Positions 1-8,419 of a stretch of 43,269 nucleotides of DNA are shown here, one piece after another. Source of the DNA: Hyphomicrobiales bacterium (GTDB taxonomy: Bacteria > Pseudomonadota > Alphaproteobacteria > Rhizobiales > Rhizobiaceae); contig UBYX01000012.1 in the NCBI GenBank assembly GCA_900469955.1, forward strand, positions 241,480 through 284,748, in the 5' to 3' direction. The translations under genes and the position numbers were made by a program. The notes under the pieces were generated by a model. It was not told the origin of the DNA. It ran no database searches and was given only the letters and a program-made list of their open reading frames with translations. Numbering within the stretch: position 1 is the first letter of the stretch; each line of letters opens with the position of its first letter.

Positions 1-226
1 TCAAGCCCGAGGATGACTAAGTTGAAGGTGGTGCCAGGGGTGCCCCACGTGAGGTCGTGCTGTGGTTGTAGGTTCTGCTTCTCAGTCTATGTTCGTCCCA
101 AGGAGGTTTTAACAGCGAGTCTAGCGATTTTGTTATGCCGACGCCGGTGCGGCATACTCTGCGGTAGCTTTGGGCACCTTTGGCACCTCCTCTCTTTAGT
201 CATCCTCGGGCTTGACCCGAGGATCC
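1..226. repeat. Imperfect long inverted repeat, MITE-like, cut by window edge
   Basis: Positions 1-20 are the exact reverse complement of 196-215. The similarity continues imperfectly, with small indels, to about 1-47 against 169-215. The right arm runs into a palindrome at 202-224 (ATCCTCGGG, loop CTTGA, CCCGAGGAT), a motif common between genes in alphaproteobacteria. The left arm starts inside the equivalent palindrome, so the element probably extends left of the window. Inside lies a further hairpin (TATGCCG 134-140, CGGCATA 150-156). No transposase is encoded and the open frames here look random. Non-autonomous element or paired REP-like sequences is inference. Confidence 0.6.
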
Positions 227-423
227 AGACACAAGCCAAATCCGTGGCTAATCGGATCGGCCTTGCTCTGGGCACGTCTACTCGCCGCGTGGTTTGGAAA
301 CCCTAGCCCTCGGGTTTAACCCGAGGGTAACCTGAGGACGCAGCCACATGCCAACTGGGCGCCAAATCCCCGAGATCGCGGAAGCCCTTCGCTTCCACCC
401 ACCCCCGCCCTACCTTCTTCCCC
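227..423. other. Non-coding stretch with a perfect palindrome
   Basis: No convincing gene is seen between the repeat element and the SRAP gene. The only clear structure is a perfect palindrome at 307-327 (10-base arms CCCTCGGGTT and AACCCGAGGG around one T). It is a variant of the CTCGGG palindrome at 202-224, so this intergenic region holds at least two related palindromic units. The promoter of the SRAP gene should lie here, but no convincing -35/-10 pair was identified. Confidence 0.5.
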
Positions 424-1023
424 ATGTGCAACGACTACGAACAACACATCCGCTATGCGGAATACCGCAAGGCGATGGAGGAGCGGGCGCTTCGGGTGCC
501 GGATCACGAGACCGAACTCGCGCTGCCTGAGGCCGATGACATCCGCATCGGCGATACCGGCCCCGTGATGCGGCTTACGGAGGACGAGGCGGTCGAGCTG
601 TTCCCGATGACCTTCGGCTTCCCGCCGCCAGAAGGCAAAAAGGGCGGGCCGGTCTTTAACTTCCGCTCCGAGGGCCGCAGTTTTGGGACAAGCCGCCGCT
701 GCCTCATCCCGGCCTCGGCCTTCTTCGAATTCACCGGCACGAAATATCCGAAGGCGAAGCATCGCTTCACGCTCAACGATGCGCCCTTTCTCTGCATCGC
801 AGGGCTCTGGCGGGAAGGGCAGGGAAACCAGCCGCCCGCCTTCACCATGCTGACCACCGCGCCGGGTCCGGATGTCGCGCCGATCCACAACCGCCAGGTC
901 GTGGTGCTCAGGCCCGAAGACTGGCGCCACTGGCTGCATCTGACCAGGCCGGAAACCGAACTTCTGCGGCCGCTACCGGAAGGTTCGCTCGCGGTCGAGC
1001 AGGTCCGCGGCGGCAGCGATTGA
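424..1023 (+). CDS. SRAP-domain protein (YedK/HMCES family)
   Basis: This 199-residue protein fits the SOS-response-associated peptidase (SRAP) family. Members form a thiazolidine crosslink between the N-terminal cysteine and abasic sites in single-stranded DNA. The protein begins Met-Cys, so Cys2 is exposed when the initiator Met is removed, as the chemistry requires. Other family landmarks are the NFRSEG segment (about 75-80), the RRCLIPASAFFEF block (about 88-100) with the conserved Glu, and the PIHNRQ segment carrying the active-site His (about 153-158). The length is slightly below the usual 210-230. The start is fixed by the Met-Cys requirement. The neighbours are repeats and give no functional hint. 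The family call is secure; its role in abasic-site protection is family knowledge. Confidence 0.92.
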   Translation: MCNDYEQHIRYAEYRKAMEERALRVPDHETELALPEADDIRIGDTGPVMRLTEDEAVELFPMTFGFPPPEGKKGGPVFNFRSEGRSFGTSRRCLIPASAFFEFTGTKYPKAKHRFTLNDAPFLCIAGLWREGQGNQPPAFTMLTTAPGPDVAPIHNRQVVVLRPEDWRHWLHLTRPETELLRPLPEGSLAVEQVRGGSD

Positions 1024-1055
1024 GGGGCGTTCCTCTTTGCCCCTGAGTATTTAAC

Positions 1056-1226
1056 CCCCCTCTGCCCTGCCGGGCATCTCCCCCACAGGTGGGGAGATCG
1101 GCTGGGCGCACCGGCTTCCCCAGATTACAACCGCTCGCTGCTCGGCGTGAGGCTTATTTGGCGGAAAGCGCATGCCGCTTGCGATCTCCCCCCTTGTGGG
1201 GGAGATGCCCGACAGGGCAGAGGGGG
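1056..1226. repeat. RIME-like palindromic intergenic element
   Basis: The ends form a long terminal inverted repeat: 1056-1100 reads CCCCCTCTGCCCTG... and 1181-1226 reads back as its near reverse complement. Each half has its own hairpin: ATCTCCCC (1076-1083) with GGGGAGAT (1091-1098), and ATCTCCCCC (1184-1192) with GGGGGAGAT (1198-1206). Size and the two-palindrome layout resemble the Rhizobium-specific intergenic mosaic elements (RIME). No protein is encoded. Such elements are dispersed in many copies in Rhizobiaceae genomes; that this is one of them is inferred from its architecture. Confidence 0.75.
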
Positions 1227-1684
1227 TATGGCGAGGCAAATCAAGGCCTTGACAGAAACCGACACAAAAAAACCGCCGCCAAATTTCCCCACCCTCCGCA
1301 TCCATGCCTAAAATCCTCCCGCTTCCGTCGCCGGAGTGTTTCGCGAGACGTTCGCGGGCAGGCGGGAGCCGGCGCTTCCATCAAAACCGTAACGTGCGGC
1401 GAAGGTGGAAGAGGTGAAAGGCATGGAAGGAGACCGGGTAACCGGGCTTCCTCCTATCAAGCCTCCCCCGGACAGCCATGTCCGGTTCGGTTGAGCCGTC
1501 CAAGTGGCAAGGTTTCCCGAAAGGAGATCGTAAATGCAGCCACGCAGCGAAGGCCACGCGAATGCGGAGCCACACATACAAAATCAAATGAGGTCCGCAT
1601 TCGTGTGGGCTCTCCGCCAACCACCAAACCACGGACCGGACCGGCCGCGTGAACGCGGAGGCGCATCCGAAGGAGAAGCAGGCA
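1227..1684. other. Gene-free stretch with strong RNA-like secondary structure
   Basis: No protein gene is convincing here. Two strong hairpins stand out. At 1468-1485 CCGGACA pairs with TGTCCGG around a GCCA loop. At 1554-1568 and 1594-1608 a 15-bp stem has a single G-U pair and a 25-base loop. The sequence between 1435 and 1500 has further short complementary blocks (GGCTT and AAGCC). A good Shine-Dalgarno (AAAGGAG) precedes an ATG at 1534, but the frame behind it does not look like a protein. The stretch could be a 5' leader of the 1685 gene, a small RNA, or another repeat. It matches no riboswitch I recognise. Confidence 0.4.
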
Positions 1685-2083
1685 ATGCCGAGAACCGAAG
1701 AAGAAAACCGCCGTATTCTGGAGGAAGAGGACAGGCAACTCTATTTGCCCTGGATGACCTGGGGCGAATTCAGCGCATTACCTAAACGTCAGCAATCCCG
1801 TGAACTGCAGAAGTTCAGCCAATATGTCACGACCTATCTCGGCTTCTGGAAGACCTGCGACCTCTCATCCTGCCGCCGCGCCAGGGCCTGCAAAGGCTTT
1901 CTCACGGAGGCGCGATATCGCGCCGAGCTGGGTTGGCATGATGCCTTTCCATCCTGTGTAGGCCCCGGCGGGGGCCGCCAGCAGGAGGTGCTGGCCGGCA
2001 TGCGGCAGCTCGCAGGAACGGAAGAGAAAGACGAGCCGAAATATGACGGCCGCAGGGAATCGGAGGATCGATACCACTGGTAA
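1685..2083 (+). CDS. Hypothetical protein with CxxxxC-Arg-rich-C motif
   Basis: The 132-residue product is not assigned to a functional family. The ATG at 1685 follows AAGGAG with good spacing; an in-frame GTG at 1649 would add 12 residues but has no comparable ribosome site. The N-terminus is rich in Glu/Arg, followed by an aromatic segment (LPWMTWGEF). A cysteine cluster CDLSSCRRARACKGF lies around residues 57-71. Short alphaproteobacterial hypotheticals with a C..CRRAR.C motif are familiar, and the spacing could suit metal binding, but this is inference. The C-terminus is charged and probably disordered. There is no signal peptide or membrane segment, so it is likely cytosolic. Confidence 0.75.
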   Translation: MPRTEEENRRILEEEDRQLYLPWMTWGEFSALPKRQQSRELQKFSQYVTTYLGFWKTCDLSSCRRARACKGFLTEARYRAELGWHDAFPSCVGPGGGRQQEVLAGMRQLAGTEEKDEPKYDGRRESEDRYHW

Positions 2084-2195
2084 CGGGAGGCGCAGCCTGC
2101 GGCAAACCGGTTTGGCGGTATGCCTTCCGCCTCCCTATTGAACCAAATGGCATTTCCACGGGTTGAAGGAATAAGCTGAAAAGGGGCGCGCCGCC

Positions 2196-3500
2196 GTGGA
2201 TCTCATGCCCATGATCGAGGAGTTGGAAGCCTGGCTCAAGACCTTCGTTCTGAGCGAATGGACGCTTTATCAGCTCGGGATCATCGCGGTCGGCTTCGTT
2301 CTCTCATCCTTCCTCGCGTCCCGCACCGAACCGGTCTTCGAAGCCCGCGCGCGCCGCATCAAGGGCAATCCGGATCTTCTCAGGGTCATCATCGCCTTCA
2401 TGCGGCGTCTCCGGTGGCTCTACCTCGTCCTGTGGTTGTGGATCGCCCATGCGGCGCTCGCGCCGAGAACCTGGCCGTCGCAGCGCTGGTTGCTTGGCAC
2501 CGTCCTGACGCTGGTCGCCGCCTGGTTCGCCGTTGCCGTCCTCACCAAGATCATCCGCAACCCGACCCTGTCGCGGCTGGTGGCGATCGTCAGCTGGGCC
2601 TATGTCGCGGTTTATGCGATCGGCCTCGACGGACCGCTGATTTCGGCCATGGACAGCGCCGCGATCACGCTCGGCGCCGTGCGGCTCTCGCTGCTCGTCG
2701 TCGTCAAGGCGATCGTGCTGGCGGTCGCCCTTGTCTGGCTCGCCGTGCTCTTCGGAAACGTGCTCGGCCATTGGGTGCAGCGCTCCGGCGACCTGTCGCC
2801 GTCCTTCAAGGTGCTGATCACCAAGCTGATCAAGATCAGCCTCATCATCGTCGCCGGCGCCGTCGCGCTGTCGGCCACTGGTATCGATCTGACGGCGCTC
2901 ACCGTCTTTTCCGGCGCCGTGGGTGTGGGTGTCGGCTTCGGGCTTCAGAAGGTGGTGTCGAATTTCATTTCCGGGATCATCATCCTCCTCGACAAGTCGA
3001 TCAAGCCGGGCGACACCATCACGCTCGGGGATACGTTCGGATCGATCCGGGATCTCCGCTCCCGCTTCGTCTCGGTCATCACCCGCGACGGCAAGGAATA
3101 TCTCATTCCCAACGAGGACTTCATCTCCCAGCAGGTGGTCAACTGGTCCTTCTCCAGCGATTATGTCCGGATCGATGTCGACTTCGGCACCTCCTATGAC
3201 AGCGATCCCCATGAGGTGATGCGAATCGCCATCGAAACGGCCTCCGCCGTCCCGCGCGTTGCCAACAATTACAAGCCGCCCGTCTGCTGGCTAACCGCCT
3301 TCGGCGCCTCGTCGCTCGATTTCCGCCTGCGTTTCTGGATTTCCGATCCCGCCAACGGGCTCACCAATATCCGCGGAGAAGTGCTGCTGGCGCTCTGGGA
3401 TGCCTTCAAGGCATCCGGCATCGACATACCCTTCCCGCACCGGGAGATCATCATGAAGACACCGGTGGAGTTCAGGCGGGATGGCCGGAGAGAGAAATGA
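2196..3500 (+). CDS. MscS-family mechanosensitive channel
   Basis: The 434-residue membrane protein belongs to the small-conductance mechanosensitive channel family, which opens under membrane tension to release solutes on hypo-osmotic shock. About six to seven hydrophobic helices are visible (near 22-41, 65-84, 98-117, 128-144, 164-188, 207-227). They are followed by the pore-lining TM3 at about 236-265, with its glycine/alanine pattern (GAVGVGVGFGLQKVVSNFISG). Next comes the beta domain (IKPGDTI, then LIPNEDF) and a soluble alpha/beta tail. It is longer than E. coli MscS (about 286), matching the subfamily with extra N-terminal helices. It starts at GTG 2196 after AAAAGGGG; ATGs at 2205 and 2211 are alternatives. 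The lipoprotein gene on its right is convergent, so it looks monocistronic. Confidence 0.93.
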   Translation: MDLMPMIEELEAWLKTFVLSEWTLYQLGIIAVGFVLSSFLASRTEPVFEARARRIKGNPDLLRVIIAFMRRLRWLYLVLWLWIAHAALAPRTWPSQRWLLGTVLTLVAAWFAVAVLTKIIRNPTLSRLVAIVSWAYVAVYAIGLDGPLISAMDSAAITLGAVRLSLLVVVKAIVLAVALVWLAVLFGNVLGHWVQRSGDLSPSFKVLITKLIKISLIIVAGAVALSATGIDLTALTVFSGAVGVGVGFGLQKVVSNFISGIIILLDKSIKPGDTITLGDTFGSIRDLRSRFVSVITRDGKEYLIPNEDFISQQVVNWSFSSDYVRIDVDFGTSYDSDPHEVMRIAIETASAVPRVANNYKPPVCWLTAFGASSLDFRLRFWISDPANGLTNIRGEVLLALWDAFKASGIDIPFPHREIIMKTPVEFRRDGRREK

Positions 3501-3514
3501 TGTCGCGATACCGC

Positions 3515-4066
3515 TCAGTTTACCGCCGGCGCGGCCGGCTCGCCCCAGCTGGAGATCGGTTGGCCCGCCTTGGTCGCCACCTGGCCGTCATAGAGGGCCA
3601 GCGAAGCCTGCAGCTGCCGCATGTCGCTGCAGCGGTTGATGATGCCGCCGATATATTGCACGCAGTCGCTTGCCGTTCCCTGCACCGAACCGGTCGCCCA
3701 GTCCTTGACGGTCCCGTCCGCCCCGACCAGGAAATAGGAAAGCCGGTTGTTCTGCGAAACGCTGGAACTGCCGACCAGCCCGGCGAAATTCGTGCCCCGC
3801 TCGGTCTTGGCGCCCGGCGCCATATGCCGGTAGATCGTCATGCCGTTCGCAAGCAGCGTCGACCCGATCATCGGTCCGAACGTCGCTTCCGAGCCGGAAA
3901 GCCGCGCCATCGGCGACTGGCCGAGATTGGCGATCTCCTGATAGGGCTTGCCCATCGCATAGCTGGTGAACGAGCGGTTGGCGGCGCTCTCCGCCTTTTC
4001 CGCAACCTGAGAACACCCCGCCAGAGCGATGGCGAGGCCGATCGAGAGAATTGCCGCAAAACGCAT
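3515..4066 (-). CDS. Putative lipoprotein of unknown function
   Basis: The 183-residue product begins with a type II signal peptide: basic start, hydrophobic stretch, then the lipobox LAGC with the lipidated Cys near residue 17. The start at 4066 is chosen because AAGGGGG lies just upstream and it places the signal peptide at the N-terminus; an in-frame ATG at 4108 would bury it. The mature part has a conserved-looking GKPYQEIANLG segment, reminiscent in position of the SmpA/BamE-type fold but not enough to claim it, and two cysteines (SDCVQYIGGIINRC) that could form a disulfide. It should be membrane anchored and periplasmic. Function is not recognised. Confidence 0.82.
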   Translation of the reverse strand: MRFAAILSIGLAIALAGCSQVAEKAESAANRSFTSYAMGKPYQEIANLGQSPMARLSGSEATFGPMIGSTLLANGMTIYRHMAPGAKTERGTNFAGLVGSSSVSQNNRLSYFLVGADGTVKDWATGSVQGTASDCVQYIGGIINRCSDMRQLQASLALYDGQVATKAGQPISSWGEPAAPAVN

Positions 4067-4193
4067 GCCGAACCCCCTTGCCGGCTGCCGCCACGCTCCG
4101 GAACCCATAGGCTCCCGTCGCCAGCGGCCCGCCGCTATCCCCTTTACCCGCCCTCTTTGCTAGCAGATTTGCAGGATTTGGGAAGCGGGCGCA

Positions 4194-5477
4194 TCACGCC
4201 TTGTCGAGCGCCATGGTGAGGTCGGCGATCAGGTCGTCCGGGTGTTCGATGCCGATCGACAGCCGGATGGTCGAGTCGAGCACGCCGATCCTCTGGCGTA
4301 CATCCGCCGGCACGCCGGAATGCGTCATCGTCGCCGGGTGGCTCGCAAGCGATTCCGTCCCGCCGAGGCTCACCGCCAGCTTGAAGATCGCGAGCGCGTT
4401 CAGGAACCGGAAGGAGGCCGGCTGTCCGCCCTTGATGTCGAAGGAGAAGGTCGATCCGCCGCCGGTGCATTGCCGCGCGAAGACCTTTCCGGTCGGCGAC
4501 TGCGGCTCGTCGAATGGCAGGTAGTGCAGCTTTTCCACGCGCGGATGGCTCTGCAGGAATTCGGCGACCGCAGCGGCATTGGCATTCGCCTTTTCCATGC
4601 GGATCGAAAGCGTCTCCAGACTGCGGCCAAGCATCCAGCAGGAATGCGGGTCGAGCTGGGTGCCGATCGCCCCGCGCAGCGCCTTTACCTGCTTGATGAC
4701 GGCCTTGGAGCCGAGCGCCGCGCCGGCGATCAGGTCGGAATGGCCGCCGACATATTTGGTCAGCGAATAAAGGGAGATATCGGCGCCGTGCTCGATTGGC
4801 CGCTGGAAGACCGGGCCGAGCAGCGTGTTGTCGCAGGCGATGATCGGCAGATGCCCCTGCGTCTCTCGGATCGTCTCGGCGACGCGGCGGATCATTGCGA
4901 CATCCACGAGGCTGTTGGTCGGGTTTGCCGGCGTCTCGATGAGGATCACCGAAACTCGGCCTCTGGACATCGCCTCTTCCGCCGCGGCTACCACCGTATC
5001 CTCGTTCACCCCATCCGCGAAGCCCACGGCGGCGACGCCGAAATTGAGGAAGGTTTTCGCCAGCAGCGTTTCGGTGCCGCCATAGAGCGGCTGCGAGTGA
5101 AGAATGCTGTCTCCCGGTCTGACGAAGGTCATCAGCGTGGTGGCGATGGCCGACATGCCGGAGGAGAAGAGCGCGCAGCTTTCCGTCTGCTCGTAGACCG
5201 CCATGCGGTCTTCCACGATTTCGCTGTTCGGGTGGTTGAAGCGGGAATAGACGAGGCCTGCACCAGTGCCCGGCGGCGGCTCCTTTCGGCCGGAAACGAA
5301 GTCGAAGAAGTCGCGGCCTTCTTCCGCCGACTTGAAGACGAAGGTCGAAGTGAGGAAGACCGGCGGTTTGACGGCGCCCTCCGAAAGCTCCGGGTCGTAG
5401 CCATAGTTCAGCATTTGCGTTTCGGGATGGAGCTTGTGATTGCCGATATGCGTCTTCGAAGGGTGAGGCGCCGTCAT
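4194..5477 (-). CDS. Cys/Met metabolism PLP-dependent enzyme (cystathionine gamma-synthase/lyase family)
   Basis: This 427-residue enzyme is a fold-type I PLP enzyme of the Cys/Met metabolism family: trans-sulfuration synthases, lyases and methionine gamma-lyases. Visible landmarks are YSRFNHPN (77-84), SSGMSAI (105-111) binding the cofactor phosphate, the aspartate in ACDNTL (about 214-219), and the Schiff-base lysine K241 in [19 protein letters not shown] and HPATMTHSG near the C-terminus are also typical. Length is near the family norm of 390-430. It starts at ATG 5477 behind GGAGA. Family members cannot be separated by eye, so the reaction (synthase, lyase or sulfhydrylase) is left open. 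It lies between unrelated genes and is probably monocistronic. Confidence 0.9.
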   Translation of the reverse strand: MTAPHPSKTHIGNHKLHPETQMLNYGYDPELSEGAVKPPVFLTSTFVFKSAEEGRDFFDFVSGRKEPPPGTGAGLVYSRFNHPNSEIVEDRMAVYEQTESCALFSSGMSAIATTLMTFVRPGDSILHSQPLYGGTETLLAKTFLNFGVAAVGFADGVNEDTVVAAAEEAMSRGRVSVILIETPANPTNSLVDVAMIRRVAETIRETQGHLPIIACDNTLLGPVFQRPIEHGADISLYSLTKYVGGHSDLIAGAALGSKAVIKQVKALRGAIGTQLDPHSCWMLGRSLETLSIRMEKANANAAAVAEFLQSHPRVEKLHYLPFDEPQSPTGKVFARQCTGGGSTFSFDIKGGQPASFRFLNALAIFKLAVSLGGTESLASHPATMTHSGVPADVRQRIGVLDSTIRLSIGIEHPDDLIADLTMALDKA

Positions 5478-5645
5478 TTCCGTCTCCTGCGGATGAGAAA
5501 TTCTCTCATGGAGATAAGGTTCGGGCCGCCATTCTCAAGCCGCCTCGTGGATGAGACGAAAAGCTGGAAATGTCGGAAGTATGCCGTTGACCATGCTTGC
5601 CGGCGAAGGCTATCACTCGATGCGGTTTCAATGGGAGGATGCCTC

Positions 5646-7082
5646 GTGAAGTACCGGGCATCGTTGATCAATATGCCGCGTCTCACCGCATCCAAACCTC
5701 TTCCCGCCGATGTGTCGACACCCGCCTACGACCGCGCTTCCCTGAAGCCCGGCATCGTTCATCTGGGGCTCGGCGCATTCCATAGGGCGCACCAGGCCGT
5801 CTATACGGATGCGGCGCTGGAAGAGGAGTTCGGCGACTGGGGCATTGTCGGCGTCAGCTTACGTTCGGTGGATATCGTCCATGACCTGAGAGCCCAGGAC
5901 GGGCTCTATACGGTGGTCGCTCGCAGCGCGGCCGGCGACAACGCTCGTGTCGTCGGCTCAGTGGTGAAAGGACTTTCCGGCACCGAAGACCGGGACGAGA
6001 TCCTGTCGCTGATGGCCGATCCGGCAACGAAGATCGTCACCATGACCGTCACCGAAAAGGCATATGGCTACGATCCGGGCTCCGGCGGGCTTGACCGCAA
6101 ACATCCGTCAGTTGCCGGAGATCTGGCCAATCCGACGGCTCCCGTCGGCGTCGTCGGTTATATCGTCGAGGGGCTCTCCCGCCGCCATGCCGTCGGCCTG
6201 CCGCCGTTCACGGTGCTTTGCTGCGACAACCTGCCCACCAACGGCCGCATTGTCCGCCGTCTCGTGATCGAAATGGCAGGTGCTCGCGATCCCGCGCTCG
6301 CCAACTGGATCGCCACGCAGGGGGCGTTTCCCTGCAGCATGGTGGATCGCATTGTGCCGGCGGCCACGGAAGAAACCCGCGAGCGCGCCGAAAAGCTGCT
6401 CGGCGCCGCGGACAAGCTTGCGCTCGATACCGAACCTTTCCTGCAATGGGTGATCGAGGACCACTTCATTTCCGGTCGGCCGAAATGGGAAGCGGGGGGC
6501 GCGCTTTTCGTTGATGATGTCGAGCCCTACGAGAAGATGAAGCTCCGGCTGCTCAACGGCACCCATTCGCTGATGGCCTATCTCGGGCAGTTGAAAGGGT
6601 TGGAATATATCCGCGACGTCATGGCCGTGCCGGAATACCGGGGGCTGGCGCAGCAGCACATGGAGGCCGCCGCCAAGACGCTCGATCCGGTGCCGGGCAT
6701 CGATCTCGAAGCCTATATGGCGGAACTGATGGAGCGCTTCGAAAACCCGACCGTTGCCCACAAGACGAAGCAGATCGCCATGGACGGGAGCCAGAAACTG
6801 CCGCAGCGCATCTTTGCCGGCGCGGTGGAAGATCTGGCCGCCGGTCGCGATGCGGGCACGAGCGCTTTCGTAACCGCCCTGTGGATCGCCTATGCCAAGA
6901 GCACGCCGGATATCGACGATCCGCGCCGCGAGGAGCTTCGTACGGCTGCAGCCAAGTCCGCCGACAACGACCCTTCGGCTCCGTTCTTCGATCTCCCGGG
7001 CCTTTTCCCGCAGGCTCTCACAGACAATAGCGCATGGCGTGCACGGGTGAATGCAGAGCTTGAAAAGCTGAACGCCGGCTGA
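5646..7082 (+). CDS. Mannitol dehydrogenase-family oxidoreductase (UxuB-like)
   Basis: The 478-residue product is a polyol-specific long-chain dehydrogenase, the family of mannitol 2-dehydrogenase, fructuronate reductase (UxuB) and tagaturonate reductase. The N-terminal Rossmann segment is HLGLGAFHRAH. The catalytic signature K-x4-N-x2-H is at K299, N304 and H307 (KLRLLNGTH). GTG at 5646 is preferred because GGGAGG lies 7 bases upstream; ATG 5673 is a shorter alternative. A much longer open frame continues upstream on this strand but is antisense to the PLP-enzyme gene and is not coding. The gene is convergent with the fucose operon. With the UxaA homologue at 17080 it suggests hexonate or hexuronate chemistry. 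The exact substrate is not determined. Confidence 0.9.
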   Translation: MKYRASLINMPRLTASKPLPADVSTPAYDRASLKPGIVHLGLGAFHRAHQAVYTDAALEEEFGDWGIVGVSLRSVDIVHDLRAQDGLYTVVARSAAGDNARVVGSVVKGLSGTEDRDEILSLMADPATKIVTMTVTEKAYGYDPGSGGLDRKHPSVAGDLANPTAPVGVVGYIVEGLSRRHAVGLPPFTVLCCDNLPTNGRIVRRLVIEMAGARDPALANWIATQGAFPCSMVDRIVPAATEETRERAEKLLGAADKLALDTEPFLQWVIEDHFISGRPKWEAGGALFVDDVEPYEKMKLRLLNGTHSLMAYLGQLKGLEYIRDVMAVPEYRGLAQQHMEAAAKTLDPVPGIDLEAYMAELMERFENPTVAHKTKQIAMDGSQKLPQRIFAGAVEDLAAGRDAGTSAFVTALWIAYAKSTPDIDDPRREELRTAAAKSADNDPSAPFFDLPGLFPQALTDNSAWRARVNAELEKLNAG

Positions 7083-7123
7083 TGCCGGCGTCCGCTTGAC
7101 TCTCTTAGTGCGCGTGGGTTGTG

Positions 7124-8401
7124 TCAGCCCTTGAAGGTATAGTCCGCGATCGACTGCGGCTTCATCTCGATCGAGAAACCCGGCTGCGAGGGCGGCATGT
7201 AGGCTGCGTTGTTGATGATGCAGGGATCGACAAAATGCTCATGCAAATGGTCGACATATTCAATCACGCGGCCGTCCTTCGTGCCGGAGACCGCGACATA
7301 ATCGATCATCGAAAGATGCTGCACGTATTCGCAGAGCCCGACGCCGCCGGCGTGTGGCCAGACCGGCAGATTATATTTCGCGGCGACGAGCAGCACGGCC
7401 AGAACTTCGTTGAGCCCGCCCATGCGGCATGAATCGATCTGAACGATGTCGATCGCGCCTTCCGCGATGAACTGCTTGAACATGATGCGGTTCTGGCACA
7501 TCTCGCCGGTCGCGACCTTTACCGGCCCGATGGCCTCGCGGATCTTGCGATGACCGGCAATGTCGTCCGGGCTGGTCGGCTCCTCGATGAAGAAAGGCTT
7601 GGCGAATGCAAGCTTTTTCACCCAGTCGATAGCCTGGCCGACTTCCCAGACCTGGTTGGCGTCGATCATCAGGTAGCGGTCGGGGCCAATCACCTCGCGA
7701 GCGATGGTGAGACGGCGGATATCGTCTTCGAGATCGCGGCCGACTTTCATCTTGACGTGGTTGAAGCCGGCATCGACCGCTTCCCTGCAGAGGCGGCGAA
7801 GTTTTTCCTCGGGATAACCCAGCCAGCCGGCAGACGTCGTATAGCAGGCATAACCCTCTCGCTTCAGCGTCTCGATCCGTTCGGCCTTTCCGGCTTCCGC
7901 CTTTTTCAGGATTGCCAGAGCATCCTCGCGTGACAGCACGTCGGTGAGGTAACGGTAGTCCACGATATCGGCGATCTGTTCTGCCGGCAGTTCGGCGATG
8001 AGCTGCCAGACCGGCTTGCCGGCCTCCTTGGCGTAAAGGTCCCAGAAGGCGTTGACCACCGCGCCGGTGGCAAGATGCATGGCGCCCTTGTCTGGCCCGA
8101 TCCAGCGAAGCTGACTGTCGCTGGTGAGGTGCCGCCAGAATTTTCCGGGGTTCTGGCGGAAGGCTTCAAGGTCCTGCCCGACCACCAGATGCCGCATCGC
8201 CTTGATTGCCATGCAGCAGATGTCATTGCCACGTCCGATGGTGAAGGTCAGGCCGTGGCCGGACAGGTTTTCGCTATCGGTATCGAGGATGACATAGGCC
8301 GCGGAGTAATCCGGATCCGGATTCATCGCATCGGAGCCGTCAAGGCTTTGCGATGTGGGAAAACGGAGATCGAAGACGCGGAGATCGGTGATACGGGTCA
8401 T
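7124..8401 (-). CDS. L-fuconate dehydratase (enolase superfamily)
   Basis: The enzyme dehydrates L-fuconate to 2-keto-3-deoxy-L-fuconate. The 425-residue protein has the mandelate-racemase/enolase layout: capping domain, then a barrel with KMK (K217, K219), metal ligands D247 (MIDANQ), E273 (FIEEP) and E300 (ATGE), and the acid-base H350 in WPHAGGVGLCEYVQH. From memory, the characterised Xanthomonas enzyme uses Lys220 and His351, one residue offset from this numbering. Length fits (about 440). It is the last gene of the leftward sugar operon, 18 bases after the SDR gene, next to the lactonase and mutarotase that the fucose route needs. Related acid sugars such as D-arabinonate or L-galactonate may also be substrates. 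Confidence 0.93.
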   Translation of the reverse strand: MTRITDLRVFDLRFPTSQSLDGSDAMNPDPDYSAAYVILDTDSENLSGHGLTFTIGRGNDICCMAIKAMRHLVVGQDLEAFRQNPGKFWRHLTSDSQLRWIGPDKGAMHLATGAVVNAFWDLYAKEAGKPVWQLIAELPAEQIADIVDYRYLTDVLSREDALAILKKAEAGKAERIETLKREGYACYTTSAGWLGYPEEKLRRLCREAVDAGFNHVKMKVGRDLEDDIRRLTIAREVIGPDRYLMIDANQVWEVGQAIDWVKKLAFAKPFFIEEPTSPDDIAGHRKIREAIGPVKVATGEMCQNRIMFKQFIAEGAIDIVQIDSCRMGGLNEVLAVLLVAAKYNLPVWPHAGGVGLCEYVQHLSMIDYVAVSGTKDGRVIEYVDHLHEHFVDPCIINNAAYMPPSQPGFSIEMKPQSIADYTFKG

Positions 8402-8419
8402 GAGGCTCTCTTCGTGAAG

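Noticed and set aside
1435..1500. Group II intron domain V or cobalamin riboswitch
   Set aside because: TCCGGTTCGG and GGAGACC superficially recall these, but the domain V tetraloop/bulge pattern and the cobalamin core boxes are absent.
1089..1652. Rightward 187-codon frame
   Set aside because: It runs through the RIME-like element and the structured stretch, has no ribosome site and no protein-like composition.
1534..1785. Gene starting at ATG 1534 with a good Shine-Dalgarno
   Set aside because: The 83-residue product is compositionally random, overlaps the better-supported 1685 gene in another frame and crosses the long hairpin.
4242..5645. Long N-terminal extension of the mannitol-dehydrogenase-like frame (946 codons in all)
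   Set aside because: It is antisense to the PLP-enzyme gene, is Arg-rich as typical shadow frames are, and the family N-terminus begins at 5646 behind a strong GGGAGG site.
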